The notes under the pieces were generated by a model. The model saw only the letters and a program-made list of their open reading frames with translations. It was not told the DNA's origin and ran no database searches. A program made the translations under genes and the position numbers. 64,000 nucleotides of DNA, from assembly GCA_002336115.1 (NCBI GenBank), contig DDEN01000004.1, forward strand, positions 57,931 to 121,930, in the 5' to 3' direction. This document shows positions 23,909 to 30,925 of the stretch, piece by piece. Source of the stretch: Chitinophagaceae bacterium UBA1953. GTDB lineage: Bacteria; Bacteroidota; Bacteroidia; Chitinophagales; Chitinophagaceae. Positions within the stretch are counted from its first letter, which is position 1. Each line of letters opens with the position of its first letter.

Positions 23909-25942
23909 ATGATTAGAGGATATTACAAGCTGGTATTACTAACGTTATCAGTTTCAGTATTTTTTTTCGCTTGCCGCAAGCAGTCAACTACTACTACAGT
24001 AACCGATGATGGTTCGGGCACAACAGGCGTGACGGATGATGGCTATGTAACAAATACGAAGGACACAACTTTTTCAAATGCAGTTGTTGTGAAATATTCG
24101 GGCACTACTGCCACTGTTACCAATCCTTTTGAAGGCAATGGTGTAAGTGTAAGCATCAGTAACGGCGATGTGGTAATTACATCAACCGTAACAAGTACAG
24201 AAATCAACTATGTATTATCGGGTCGTAGTACAAATGGTATGTTTAAACTATATAGCGATTATAAGTTTAATCTTGTACTTAACGGCGTAAGTATTATTAA
24301 TAACAATGATCCGTCAATCGACATTCAGTCGAGCAAAAAAGTTTCTGTTACATTGTTAAATGGAACAAATAACCGGCTGATTGACGGCAGTACATACTTA
24401 ACAAGCACAGAAGATAAAAAAGGAGCGTTCTTCAGCGAAGGGCAGCTCAATTTTGCAGGCACAGGTAATCTTACTGTAACAGGTAACTACAAACATGCCA
24501 TCTGCAGCGATGGATATATTAATATTGAAGAAGGCAATATCACTATTCTTAAAGCTGTATCAGATGCTATTCATGCAAAAGATTATTTTAAAATGACAGG
24601 TGGCTCAGTTACAGGTACGTCATCGGGTGATGGTATTGATTGTGAAGAAGGGTATGTTTCCATAAGCGGTGGTGCAGTCACCATCAACAGTGTGGACGAT
24701 GGCATTACAGCTTCATACGATGGTACAGATGCAACCATCACACCTTACATGACCATAACAGGAGGAACAATTTCTGTAACAACAACAGGAGAAAAAGGGA
24801 ATGGTTTGAAAAGTGAAAGCTATACCACCATTAACAACAGCAATACGATTACACTGAATGTATCAGGAAAAGGTGGAAAAGGAATTAAAACAACCGGTAA
24901 TCTTACTGTAACTAATGGAAATATCAGCATTACTACATCTGGCGCAGCTTATTACAATACAACCGATGCAGATATTGCTGCTCCGGCAGGTATTAACTGC
25001 GATGCTGTTTTTACATTTGCTGCCGGAACGCTCACTATTACAAGTTCAGGAACAGGATCAAAAGGCATCAGTGTTGATGGAAGTACAGTTATCAACGGTG
25101 GTACAATCAATATCACCACTTCAGGTAGTACCTATACTTACAACTCAAGTAATACAAGTGACCCTAAAGCAATAAAATGTGATGGAGCGATTACAATTAA
25201 TGCCGGTGCATTAACAATTTCTTCTAATGATGATGGTATTAAATCAGATGCGTCTATTACTGTTGCAGGAGGTACTATTAATATCACCAAATCGTACGAA
25301 GGATTTGAAGCACCTGCCATAACCTTCGCCAGCGGTAATACTACTGTGGCTGCCACCAACGATGGTATTAACTGCACCAAGGGTACTGTTTCAGGTGGTA
25401 CGGAATCAAATGACGGAAGTCTCTTAACCATTTCAGGAGGCGTTATTTCCAGCAGTTGCAGCAATGGCGATGCGGTTGATGGCAATGGAAATATTGTGAT
25501 GACGGGAGGTACATTAATTGCACAAGGCCCGCCATCTTCACCGGAACTTGCTTTTGATTACAACGGTACGTTTACAATTTCAGGTGGGCTGCTCATTGGG
25601 TCAGGCCCTAATTCTGGAAATATGATTGAAGCAACAAGTACTTCCTCTGCACAAAATGCGGCTCTTATTAAATTTTCAAGTTCAATTGCAGCAGGTACAC
25701 TTGTTACAATAACCGATGCTTCGGGTAATGCACTGGTAACTTATGCTCCTTCAAGAACAGCCTATTATATTGTGTTCTCGTCAACAGCATTATCAACCAG
25801 TTCAACTTATAAAGTTTATACTGGAGGTTCTTATTCCGTATCAACAAACACAAGTGGTCTTTACAGCGGAGGTACATATACTGCTGGTACACAAAAAGGC
25901 AGCTTTACTGTTTCGGGCAAAGTAACATCGGTTTCTTTTTAA
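23909..25942 (+). CDS. Carbohydrate-binding beta-helix lipoprotein (Cthe_2159-like)
   Basis: 677-residue lipoprotein (signal VLLTLSVSVFFFAC, lipid Cys about residue 22) followed by a Thr/Ser/Asp-rich linker. The rest is built from short repeated coils with the pattern 'TISGGTxxITxxxDGIxxD', for example MTGGSVTGTSSGDGIDCEEG, VSISGGAVTINSVDDGI and ITVAGGTINITKSYEGFEA. This matches the family of Clostridium thermocellum Cthe_2159, a calcium-binding beta-helix that binds polygalacturonate. No lyase catalytic set can be pointed to. Probably surface-exposed and involved in polysaccharide binding or adhesion (inference). The final 60 residues look like an extra beta-sandwich. The gene is monocistronic. 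Confidence 0.8.
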   Translation: MIRGYYKLVLLTLSVSVFFFACRKQSTTTTVTDDGSGTTGVTDDGYVTNTKDTTFSNAVVVKYSGTTATVTNPFEGNGVSVSISNGDVVITSTVTSTEINYVLSGRSTNGMFKLYSDYKFNLVLNGVSIINNNDPSIDIQSSKKVSVTLLNGTNNRLIDGSTYLTSTEDKKGAFFSEGQLNFAGTGNLTVTGNYKHAICSDGYINIEEGNITILKAVSDAIHAKDYFKMTGGSVTGTSSGDGIDCEEGYVSISGGAVTINSVDDGITASYDGTDATITPYMTITGGTISVTTTGEKGNGLKSESYTTINNSNTITLNVSGKGGKGIKTTGNLTVTNGNISITTSGAAYYNTTDADIAAPAGINCDAVFTFAAGTLTITSSGTGSKGISVDGSTVINGGTINITTSGSTYTYNSSNTSDPKAIKCDGAITINAGALTISSNDDGIKSDASITVAGGTINITKSYEGFEAPAITFASGNTTVAATNDGINCTKGTVSGGTESNDGSLLTISGGVISSSCSNGDAVDGNGNIVMTGGTLIAQGPPSSPELAFDYNGTFTISGGLLIGSGPNSGNMIEATSTSSAQNAALIKFSSSIAAGTLVTITDASGNALVTYAPSRTAYYIVFSSTALSTSSTYKVYTGGSYSVSTNTSGLYSGGTYTAGTQKGSFTVSGKVTSVSF

Positions 25943-25970
25943 ATATTTTTGTAGTGGTTTATAAATTGTC

Positions 25971-26000
25971 AACGCCCCGGTTCCCCGGGGTGTTCCTTTT
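25971..26000 (+). terminator. Intrinsic terminator after the beta-helix lipoprotein gene
   Basis: ACGCCCCGG / CCGGGGTGT stem with a TTCC loop followed by TCCTTTT. Confidence 0.75.
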
Positions 26001-26062
26001 AAAGGAATCTCCCTATATCAATTTGGCTTTTTATTAAGTCTTTTTGATTTCTTCTTCCGCCT

Positions 26063-26070
26063 TAAATTTG
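26063..26070 (+). promoter_or_regulatory. -7 promoter element (TAAATTTG) unusually close to the start codon
   Basis: Exact TAnnTTTG match ending only 4 bases before the ATG at 26075, so the transcript would begin at or next to the start codon. Confidence 0.5.
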
Positions 26071-26074
26071 CATA

Positions 26075-26962
26075 ATGTTTCGTTCACTGCTAAGCATGCT
26101 ATTTTTGGTTTTATTCCTCGGCTGCGAAAAAAAAGTCAGTTTTCAGCTTAAGGAATCAGCACCTCTGTTAAGTGTTGATGCAAGTATTGAAAACAACCAG
26201 GCACCGGTTGTAGTGCTTACCAAAAGCCTTAATTACTTTTCAAATATCACTTCGGCAATCATTGAAGAATCAATGATTAAAGATGCAACAGTAACCATCA
26301 GCAACGGCACCAAAATACACCAGCTTAAACGTTACGATGTGGTGCTGAATAGTTCTACATCCTTTAGTTATTATAGTGGAAACCCGTATGATACTGCGAC
26401 CTTTTTTACTGGAGAAATCGGCAGGAGTTATCAACTTAAAATAAACTGGCAGGGTAAAGAATACAGTGCGTCAACTACAATACCGTCAATACGTAGGGTG
26501 CTGGATTCGGTTTGGTGGGTAAAAGCACCGGCTACACCCGATACCAGCACAAAGGTTGTTGTAAAAGCAAGAGTTACCGATGCTCCCGGATTCGGCGATT
26601 GCGCCCGTTACTTTACCAAAGTAAACAGCGGATTTTATTTACCCGGCTTTAATTCTGTGTTTGATGATGCTTTGGTGAACGGATCGACTTATACGGTTGA
26701 CGTTGACAAAGGAGTTGACCGTAATGTAGAACTGAATTTGGATGATTATGGTTTTTTTAAGCGGGGCGATACAGTTACCCTTAAGCTGAGTAATATAAAC
26801 AAAACCACGTATGATTTCTGGCGTACAGTAGAATATAATTATTCCAGTTCAGGTAATCCGTTTTCCTCAGCCGTGAAAATTCTGGGTAACGTCAGCAACG
26901 GAGCTTTGGGGTATTTTGGGGGCTATTCAAATCAGTTCCAAACCATTATCATCCCTCAATAA
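26075..26962 (+). CDS. DUF4249 lipoprotein
   Basis: 295 residues: signal MFRSLLSMLFLVLFLGC with lipid Cys17, then beta-rich domain. DUF4249-like features are the opening LLSVDASIENNQAPVVVLTKS, IIEESMIKDATVTISNG, GRSYQLKINWQGKEYSASTTIP and the closing TTYDFWRTVEYNYSSSGNPFSSA with VSNGALGYFGGYS. In most Bacteroidota, DUF4249 genes sit beside a TonB-dependent receptor and are thought to be its outer-membrane partner; here no receptor is adjacent, so it is an orphan. The mRNA may be leaderless (see the -7 element). An alternative start at the Met at 26096 would remove the only N-terminal positive charge. Confidence 0.8.
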   Translation: MFRSLLSMLFLVLFLGCEKKVSFQLKESAPLLSVDASIENNQAPVVVLTKSLNYFSNITSAIIEESMIKDATVTISNGTKIHQLKRYDVVLNSSTSFSYYSGNPYDTATFFTGEIGRSYQLKINWQGKEYSASTTIPSIRRVLDSVWWVKAPATPDTSTKVVVKARVTDAPGFGDCARYFTKVNSGFYLPGFNSVFDDALVNGSTYTVDVDKGVDRNVELNLDDYGFFKRGDTVTLKLSNINKTTYDFWRTVEYNYSSSGNPFSSAVKILGNVSNGALGYFGGYSNQFQTIIIPQ

Positions 26963-27055
26963 TTATCCACAACCACATATACTGTAACCGGGATTACATT
27001 ACAAATGACGGGATAAACTTAATTTTACCAACTTTAAAAATTTTAGACGAAAGAT

Positions 27056-27997
27056 ATGGAAGCAACTGAAAAAGTACATTGTTTAATTATTGGTTCAGGC
27101 CCTGCAGGTTATACCGCAGCTATTTATGCATCAAGAGCCAACCTGAACCCTGTTTTGTACCAGGGAATACAACCTGGAGGACAGTTAACCATCACCACCG
27201 AAGTAGAAAACTATCCCGGTTATCCCGAAGGTATTCAGGGGCCCGAAATGATGGTTGATTTTGAAAAACAGGCAAAGCGCATGGGTGCTGATATACGTTA
27301 CGGTATTGCAACAAAAGTCGATTTTGGTTCTCTGCCGCATAAAGTATGGATTGATGATGAAAAGCTGATTGAAGCTGATACAGTAATCATCAGTACTGGT
27401 GCAAGTGCCAAATGGCTTGGGCTCGAAAGTGAACAACGCCTCAATGGATATGGTGTAAGTGCATGTGCTGTGTGCGATGGATTTTTCTTTCGTGGTAAAG
27501 AAGTAGCCATTGTTGGTGCAGGCGATACGGCTGCCGAAGAAGCATTATACCTCAGCAAGCTTTGTACAAAAGTACACATGCTTATCCGTAAGGATTTTAT
27601 GCGTGCAAGTAAAGTAATGCAGGACAGGGTACTCAACGCACCAAACATTACTGTACACTTTAATACTGAAACACTGGAAATTCTTGGCGAAAATAAAGTA
27701 GATGGAATGAAAGTGAAGAACAACAAAACAGGCGAGGAGAGTGTAATACCTGTACAGGGATTTTTTGTGGCTATTGGTCACGAACCAAACTCAGCCATCT
27801 TTAAACCATTTATTGATATGGATGAAGCCGGTTATATTAAAACCATACCCGGCACATCTAAAACTAATGTGGAAGGTGTGTTTGCCGCAGGCGATGTGCA
27901 GGATAAACATTACCGCCAGGCCATTACTGCAGCTGGCAGTGGATGTATGGCAGCGCTTGATGCAGAACGTTATCTCTCTGCAAAAGGAATTGTGTAG
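27056..27997 (+). CDS. trxB: Thioredoxin-disulfide reductase
   Basis: NADPH-dependent flavoenzyme that reduces thioredoxin. 313 residues. FAD motif IIGSGPAGYTAAIYASRA (about 9-26), redox-active CAVCDG (Cys137, Cys140), NADPH motif VGAGDTAAEEALYLS, and the terminal FAD segment GVFAAGDVQDKHYRQAITAAGSGCMAALDAERYL. Standard low-molecular-weight TrxB. The CAVC dithiol differs from the common CATC by one residue, which is seen in many Bacteroidota. It is monocistronic, with a terminator right after it. Confidence 0.95.
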   Translation: MEATEKVHCLIIGSGPAGYTAAIYASRANLNPVLYQGIQPGGQLTITTEVENYPGYPEGIQGPEMMVDFEKQAKRMGADIRYGIATKVDFGSLPHKVWIDDEKLIEADTVIISTGASAKWLGLESEQRLNGYGVSACAVCDGFFFRGKEVAIVGAGDTAAEEALYLSKLCTKVHMLIRKDFMRASKVMQDRVLNAPNITVHFNTETLEILGENKVDGMKVKNNKTGEESVIPVQGFFVAIGHEPNSAIFKPFIDMDEAGYIKTIPGTSKTNVEGVFAAGDVQDKHYRQAITAAGSGCMAALDAERYLSAKGIV

Positions 27998-28023
27998 AAG
28001 ACAGGCACAAAGGCAAAAAGTAG

Positions 28024-28060
28024 AATCCCCGTCAGACTAAAAGTATGGCGGGGATTTTTA
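28024..28060 (+). terminator. Intrinsic terminator after trxB
   Basis: AATCCCCG / CGGGGATT stem followed by TTTTAT. Confidence 0.8.
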
Positions 28061-28061
28061 T

Positions 28062-28316
28062 ATAAAATGATTATAGTGTCTGTTATATTGATTTCAACTA
28101 TTCTTGACATGTGTTCCTCAGGATCACTTGGTGCCAAAATAGTGAAGCCTTTAAGGAAAAATTTTATGTTGAATGTATATATATACAATTACAATAATCG
28201 TTTTACGAAACAACGATCCTGAAATATGTAGCAGAAATAAATAGAGATTCGGAAACAATTTTTAGATTAGTATTGTAATATGAAGAAAAAGAGGATACAG
28301 AAATTTTAGAAAGACA
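28062..28316. other. AT-rich non-coding stretch at the left of a possibly acquired island
   Basis: About 255 bases, clearly AT-richer than trxB. The only plus-strand candidate is a 51-codon open frame at 28067-28222 (starts MIIVSVILISTIL, hydrophobic) right after the trxB terminator; it has no visible start signal or family resemblance. Otherwise nothing recognisable. Confidence 0.4.
28067..28222 (+). CDS. Possible 51-residue small membrane or exported peptide
   Basis: ATG-started frame whose first 14 residues (MIIVSVILISTILD) are hydrophobic, then CSSGSLGAK and a basic, Asn/Tyr-rich tail ending TKQRS. It begins 7 bases after the trxB terminator tract. The AT-rich, island-like setting makes chance likely; no homology is claimed. 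Confidence 0.15.
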   Translation: MIIVSVILISTILDMCSSGSLGAKIVKPLRKNFMLNVYIYNYNNRFTKQRS

Positions 28317-29168
28317 GTGAAAACTTTAACGACGATAATATTGCTGACATTTCTTTTTGGATTTTCAAATAACCAAACGCACCAGTCAAATTATATTTCA
28401 ATTGACCATATTCCAATTGCCGTTAAGAATTTAGGCAATATAAAAAACATGTTATCAGAATTACTTTGCTTTAAAGTAAAAGAAGGCAGGGAACATGCAG
28501 GCATTAAGAATTGTTTTATAAAATTTCAAGATGGGACATATCTTGAATTTATAACACCAACAGATAGCCTTCAGGAAATTGGGAAGAATTATGCTGACTT
28601 TTTAAAAAAAAGACAGGGGGGGACATCATTTGCAGTTTCTGTTGAAAATTCCGGATCGTTGATACAATATATGAACGTAAAATCAATTTCTTATAAAATT
28701 GACAGTAATAAAATATGGAAAACAATTGAGCCAAAAAGCGGAGGTATCTTTTTTATCGAATATTCCAACAAACAATGGAAAGACAGTAAAATCAACACAA
28801 CACATTTGAATACCGCACTTTCATTAAAATCAATTTATTTCTTATCTAATGACGTGTTATTTGATTTAAAAAAATATAAATCATTCGGATTCAGTGATAA
28901 AGGGGATGGTATTTTCTTAAACGTGCCTTATAGGAAATTAGTAGTTGGTCATAGTAATTTGTATTTGTTGGACGAATCTAAGTCAATTAAAATAAAACAA
29001 TCTCTGAACCAATCAAATATGACAGGAATATGCGGATTTGAAATTAAAATAAAGTCATTAAGTACATTAAACAAGCTTATAGAAAACATGCCAAACGTGA
29101 CAATAGAAAAGAGGCAGACAATAACTTATCTAAAAGACATCAATTTGTTCTTTGTTTTTACTGAATGA
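28317..29168 (+). CDS. Exported glyoxalase-like (VOC superfamily) protein
   Basis: 283 residues. A Sec-type signal (VKTLTTIILLTFLFGFSNN) is followed by a vicinal-oxygen-chelate-like module: ISIDHIPIAVKNLGNIKNMLSELLCFKVKEG, FIKFQDGTYLEFITP and, after a linker, a second related half ending GICGFEIKIKSLSTLNKL. This resembles the 'glyoxalase-like domain' family. The His in DHIPIAV and Glu in YLEFITP are the usual metal ligands of the first half; the second half is less clear. The start is GTG at 28317; no in-frame ATG exists after the stop at 28281. The gene is much AT- and Lys/Ile/Asn-richer than its neighbours, suggesting acquisition. Function unknown. Confidence 0.6.
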   Translation: MKTLTTIILLTFLFGFSNNQTHQSNYISIDHIPIAVKNLGNIKNMLSELLCFKVKEGREHAGIKNCFIKFQDGTYLEFITPTDSLQEIGKNYADFLKKRQGGTSFAVSVENSGSLIQYMNVKSISYKIDSNKIWKTIEPKSGGIFFIEYSNKQWKDSKINTTHLNTALSLKSIYFLSNDVLFDLKKYKSFGFSDKGDGIFLNVPYRKLVVGHSNLYLLDESKSIKIKQSLNQSNMTGICGFEIKIKSLSTLNKLIENMPNVTIEKRQTITYLKDINLFFVFTE

Positions 29169-29558
29169 AATAAAATTACGCAACTGCATATTTGCAATAA
29201 TTAAATTGTTACAGTTGTTTCTGGTAAAACAAATTGGCGACCATATTTGGGAAAAAATACAATACCAAGTTACTCATCGCCTTCTTGAAAAATGCGATGC
29301 TGTTCTTGGCTTGAAGGAGTTTCTAAGGGGGCTGATAATGACGTAAAAATTGCAAAAGAACGGGAATTGAAGATTTATTACGTTTGGAAGAAATTCCAGA
29401 ACCGACAAAAGACTAATTTCAGTTAATATCAATATTTTTTGCTTTTTGCTAATATGCAGGTGGCCAAATTATGCCAGACTATTTGTGTAAATATTGACAT
29501 GAGGTTGCTATCACAAAAAAATCTTTCCCTTTCCCACATACTTCTTTATTTTCGGAGC
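29169..29558. other. AT-rich gap between glyoxalase-like gene and folB
   Basis: 390 bases without an intact gene. It holds the decayed DUF4406-like fragment (29251-29416). The remainder is AT-rich; the open frame running into folB from 29439 is upstream leader, since folB homologues begin at the ATG at 29559. No terminator or promoter is convincing. Confidence 0.45.
29251..29416 (+). pseudogene. Decayed fragment of a DUF4406-like gene (two frameshifts)
   Basis: Three consecutive frames join into one plausible C-terminus: VTHRLLEKCDAVLGLKEFLRG, then (shift near 29329) GADNDVKIAKERELKIYY, then (shift near 29382) LEEIPEPTKD and a stop at 29414. The composite 'KCDAVL...GADNDVKIAKER.L.IYY.LEEIPEP' resembles the C-terminal half of DUF4406 / nucleoside-2-deoxyribosyltransferase-like proteins as I recall them. 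The N-terminal half is absent or unrecognisable. The first piece ends at TAA 29344. Either a relic or a gene damaged by assembly errors. Confidence 0.4.
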
Positions 29559-29909
29559 ATGATTCAGGTTCATCTTAAACAACTGAAGTTTCATGCTTTT
29601 CACGGGCTTTATCCCGGCGAGGAACTAACCGGCGGGTCTTTTGAAGTAAACCTCACCGTAAGCTATGAACCGGTAAATCCTGTTGTTACAATTGAACAAA
29701 CTGTTAATTATGTTGTTTTGTATAACATAGTTAAGCAGCACATGCAGGTACCAACAGGTCTTATTGAAACAGTAGCAGAAAATATCTGCACAGAAGTAAA
29801 AAAAGAATTTCCATTTATTAACGGTATAGTAATTGATATTGATAAATGCTCGCCACCCATTGAACAGTTTGAAGGGCGAACGGGTATAACAGTAGCACAA
29901 TCGTATTAA
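29559..29909 (+). CDS. folB: Dihydroneopterin aldolase
   Basis: Splits 7,8-dihydroneopterin to 6-hydroxymethyl-dihydropterin and glycolaldehyde in folate synthesis. 116 residues, normal length. Family marks: IQVHLKQLKFHAFHGLYPGEE (catalytic Glu in the PGEE turn), VNYVVLYNIVKQHM, LIETVAENICTEV and DIDKCSPPIEQFEG with the conserved Lys. The open frame extends 40 codons upstream, but the ATG at 29559 gives the canonical N-terminus. It is followed 6 bases later by a TPR gene, probably the same transcript. Confidence 0.92.
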   Translation: MIQVHLKQLKFHAFHGLYPGEELTGGSFEVNLTVSYEPVNPVVTIEQTVNYVVLYNIVKQHMQVPTGLIETVAENICTEVKKEFPFINGIVIDIDKCSPPIEQFEGRTGITVAQSY

Positions 29910-29915
29910 AATTTT

Positions 29916-30674
29916 ATGAGAAAACACGTATTTGCACTATCACTGATTCTTTGCATCTTTTCTTCCGCCTTATCCCAATCAGTTGAGGAAATGGTAAAAC
30001 AGGCCGACCTTCTTGAAAAACAAATGAAAGAAGAGGAGGCTTACCAGAAATTTAAGGAAGTGGTAAAACTTCAGCCACATCAACTGTATGCACTGATACG
30101 TTGTAGTGAGCTGGCCAGTCGTATTGGCCGCCGCCAGACAACAAATGTCAGGCAAATGGATTTTTACACAGCAGCAAAAATTTACGCACAGCGGGCTTTG
30201 AAATTGAGTCCGAATGATAGTGAAGCTAATGTGGTAATGGCGCTGGCTTATGCAAGAATGTCGTTGTTAAAAGAAGGGAAAGAAAAAGTGGAATATGTAC
30301 GTGAAATTAAGAACTACGCCGACAGAGCTCTTGCATCCAACCCCAATAATTTTAAAGCCCTGTTTATTATTGCCCGCTGGAATTTTGAATTAAGTAATCT
30401 CAACGCTATTCAGAAAGCAGCCGTGAAAGTTTTTTATGGAGGAGTACAGGCTAACTCCATTGATTCAGCTATTTATTTTTATGAAAAAGTGCGTGTGCTT
30501 GCACCGGCATTTAACCTTAACTATCTGGAACTTGCTAAAGCATATTACCGCAAAAACAATAAAAAGAAAGCAGCCGAACTGCTGAACTATATGTTACGCT
30601 TACCCAATACTGCAGCCGATGATAATACAGTAAAAGATGAAGCCCGCCAGTTGCTGGCTACATGGAAAGTATAA
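29916..30674 (+). CDS. Exported TPR protein
   Basis: 252 residues with a Sec signal (MRKHVFALSLILCIFSSALSQ). The mature part is all-helical with TPR-like units: EEMVKQADLLEKQMKEEEAYQKFKEVVKLQP, YAQRALKLSPNDSEANVVMALAYARM, YADRALASNPNNFKALFIIARWNFE and YLELAKAYYRKNNKKKAAELLNYML. The arrangement recalls bacterial relatives of 'regulator of microtubule dynamics'-like TPR proteins. Probably periplasmic. It follows folB by 6 bases, but a role in folate metabolism is not implied. Function unknown. Confidence 0.75.
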   Translation: MRKHVFALSLILCIFSSALSQSVEEMVKQADLLEKQMKEEEAYQKFKEVVKLQPHQLYALIRCSELASRIGRRQTTNVRQMDFYTAAKIYAQRALKLSPNDSEANVVMALAYARMSLLKEGKEKVEYVREIKNYADRALASNPNNFKALFIIARWNFELSNLNAIQKAAVKVFYGGVQANSIDSAIYFYEKVRVLAPAFNLNYLELAKAYYRKNNKKKAAELLNYMLRLPNTAADDNTVKDEARQLLATWKV

Positions 30675-30729
30675 AGAAAGACGGCTACAGATACAGATAC
30701 CGCAGATGATTGCAGCGCTTCGCTTGCAA

Positions 30730-30834
30730 AGTGGTTACCAAAGAGACAAGGAGAACATAGAGGAAAAGGACAAAACGTATTTCTTCCTTTCTTCACGCCT
30801 CACCGGCAAAAAACTCTGTGGCTCTGTGGTGTAA
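30730..30834. repeat. Degenerate inverted repeat with ACCACAGAG-type ends
   Basis: The left end (ACCAAAGAGACAAGGAG, 30737-30753) and the reverse complement of the right end (ACCACAGAGCCACAGAG, from 30831 down) agree in about 13 of 17 bases, giving about 95-100 bases with imperfect terminal inverted repeats. The CTCTGTGGCTCTGTGGTG end is a sequence I recall as recurrent in Bacteroidota intergenic regions. Confidence 0.4.
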
Positions 30835-30900
30835 ATATCTTCGGTTTTTTTTCTTTTGCAACGACATAGGCAAGGGTAGTTTTCAATAAAGAAATAGATA

Positions 30901-30908
30901 TAGATTTG
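30901..30908 (+). promoter_or_regulatory. -7 promoter element (TAGATTTG) for the radical SAM gene
   Basis: Exact TAnnTTTG match 17 bases before the TTG start at 30926; supports that non-ATG start. Confidence 0.5.
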
Positions 30909-30925
30909 CGGCTTAACCATTCCGA

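Noticed and set aside
29439..29558. Extended N-terminus of folB
   Set aside because: The additional 40 residues are AT-rich, unlike any FolB; the ATG at 29559 gives the normal length.
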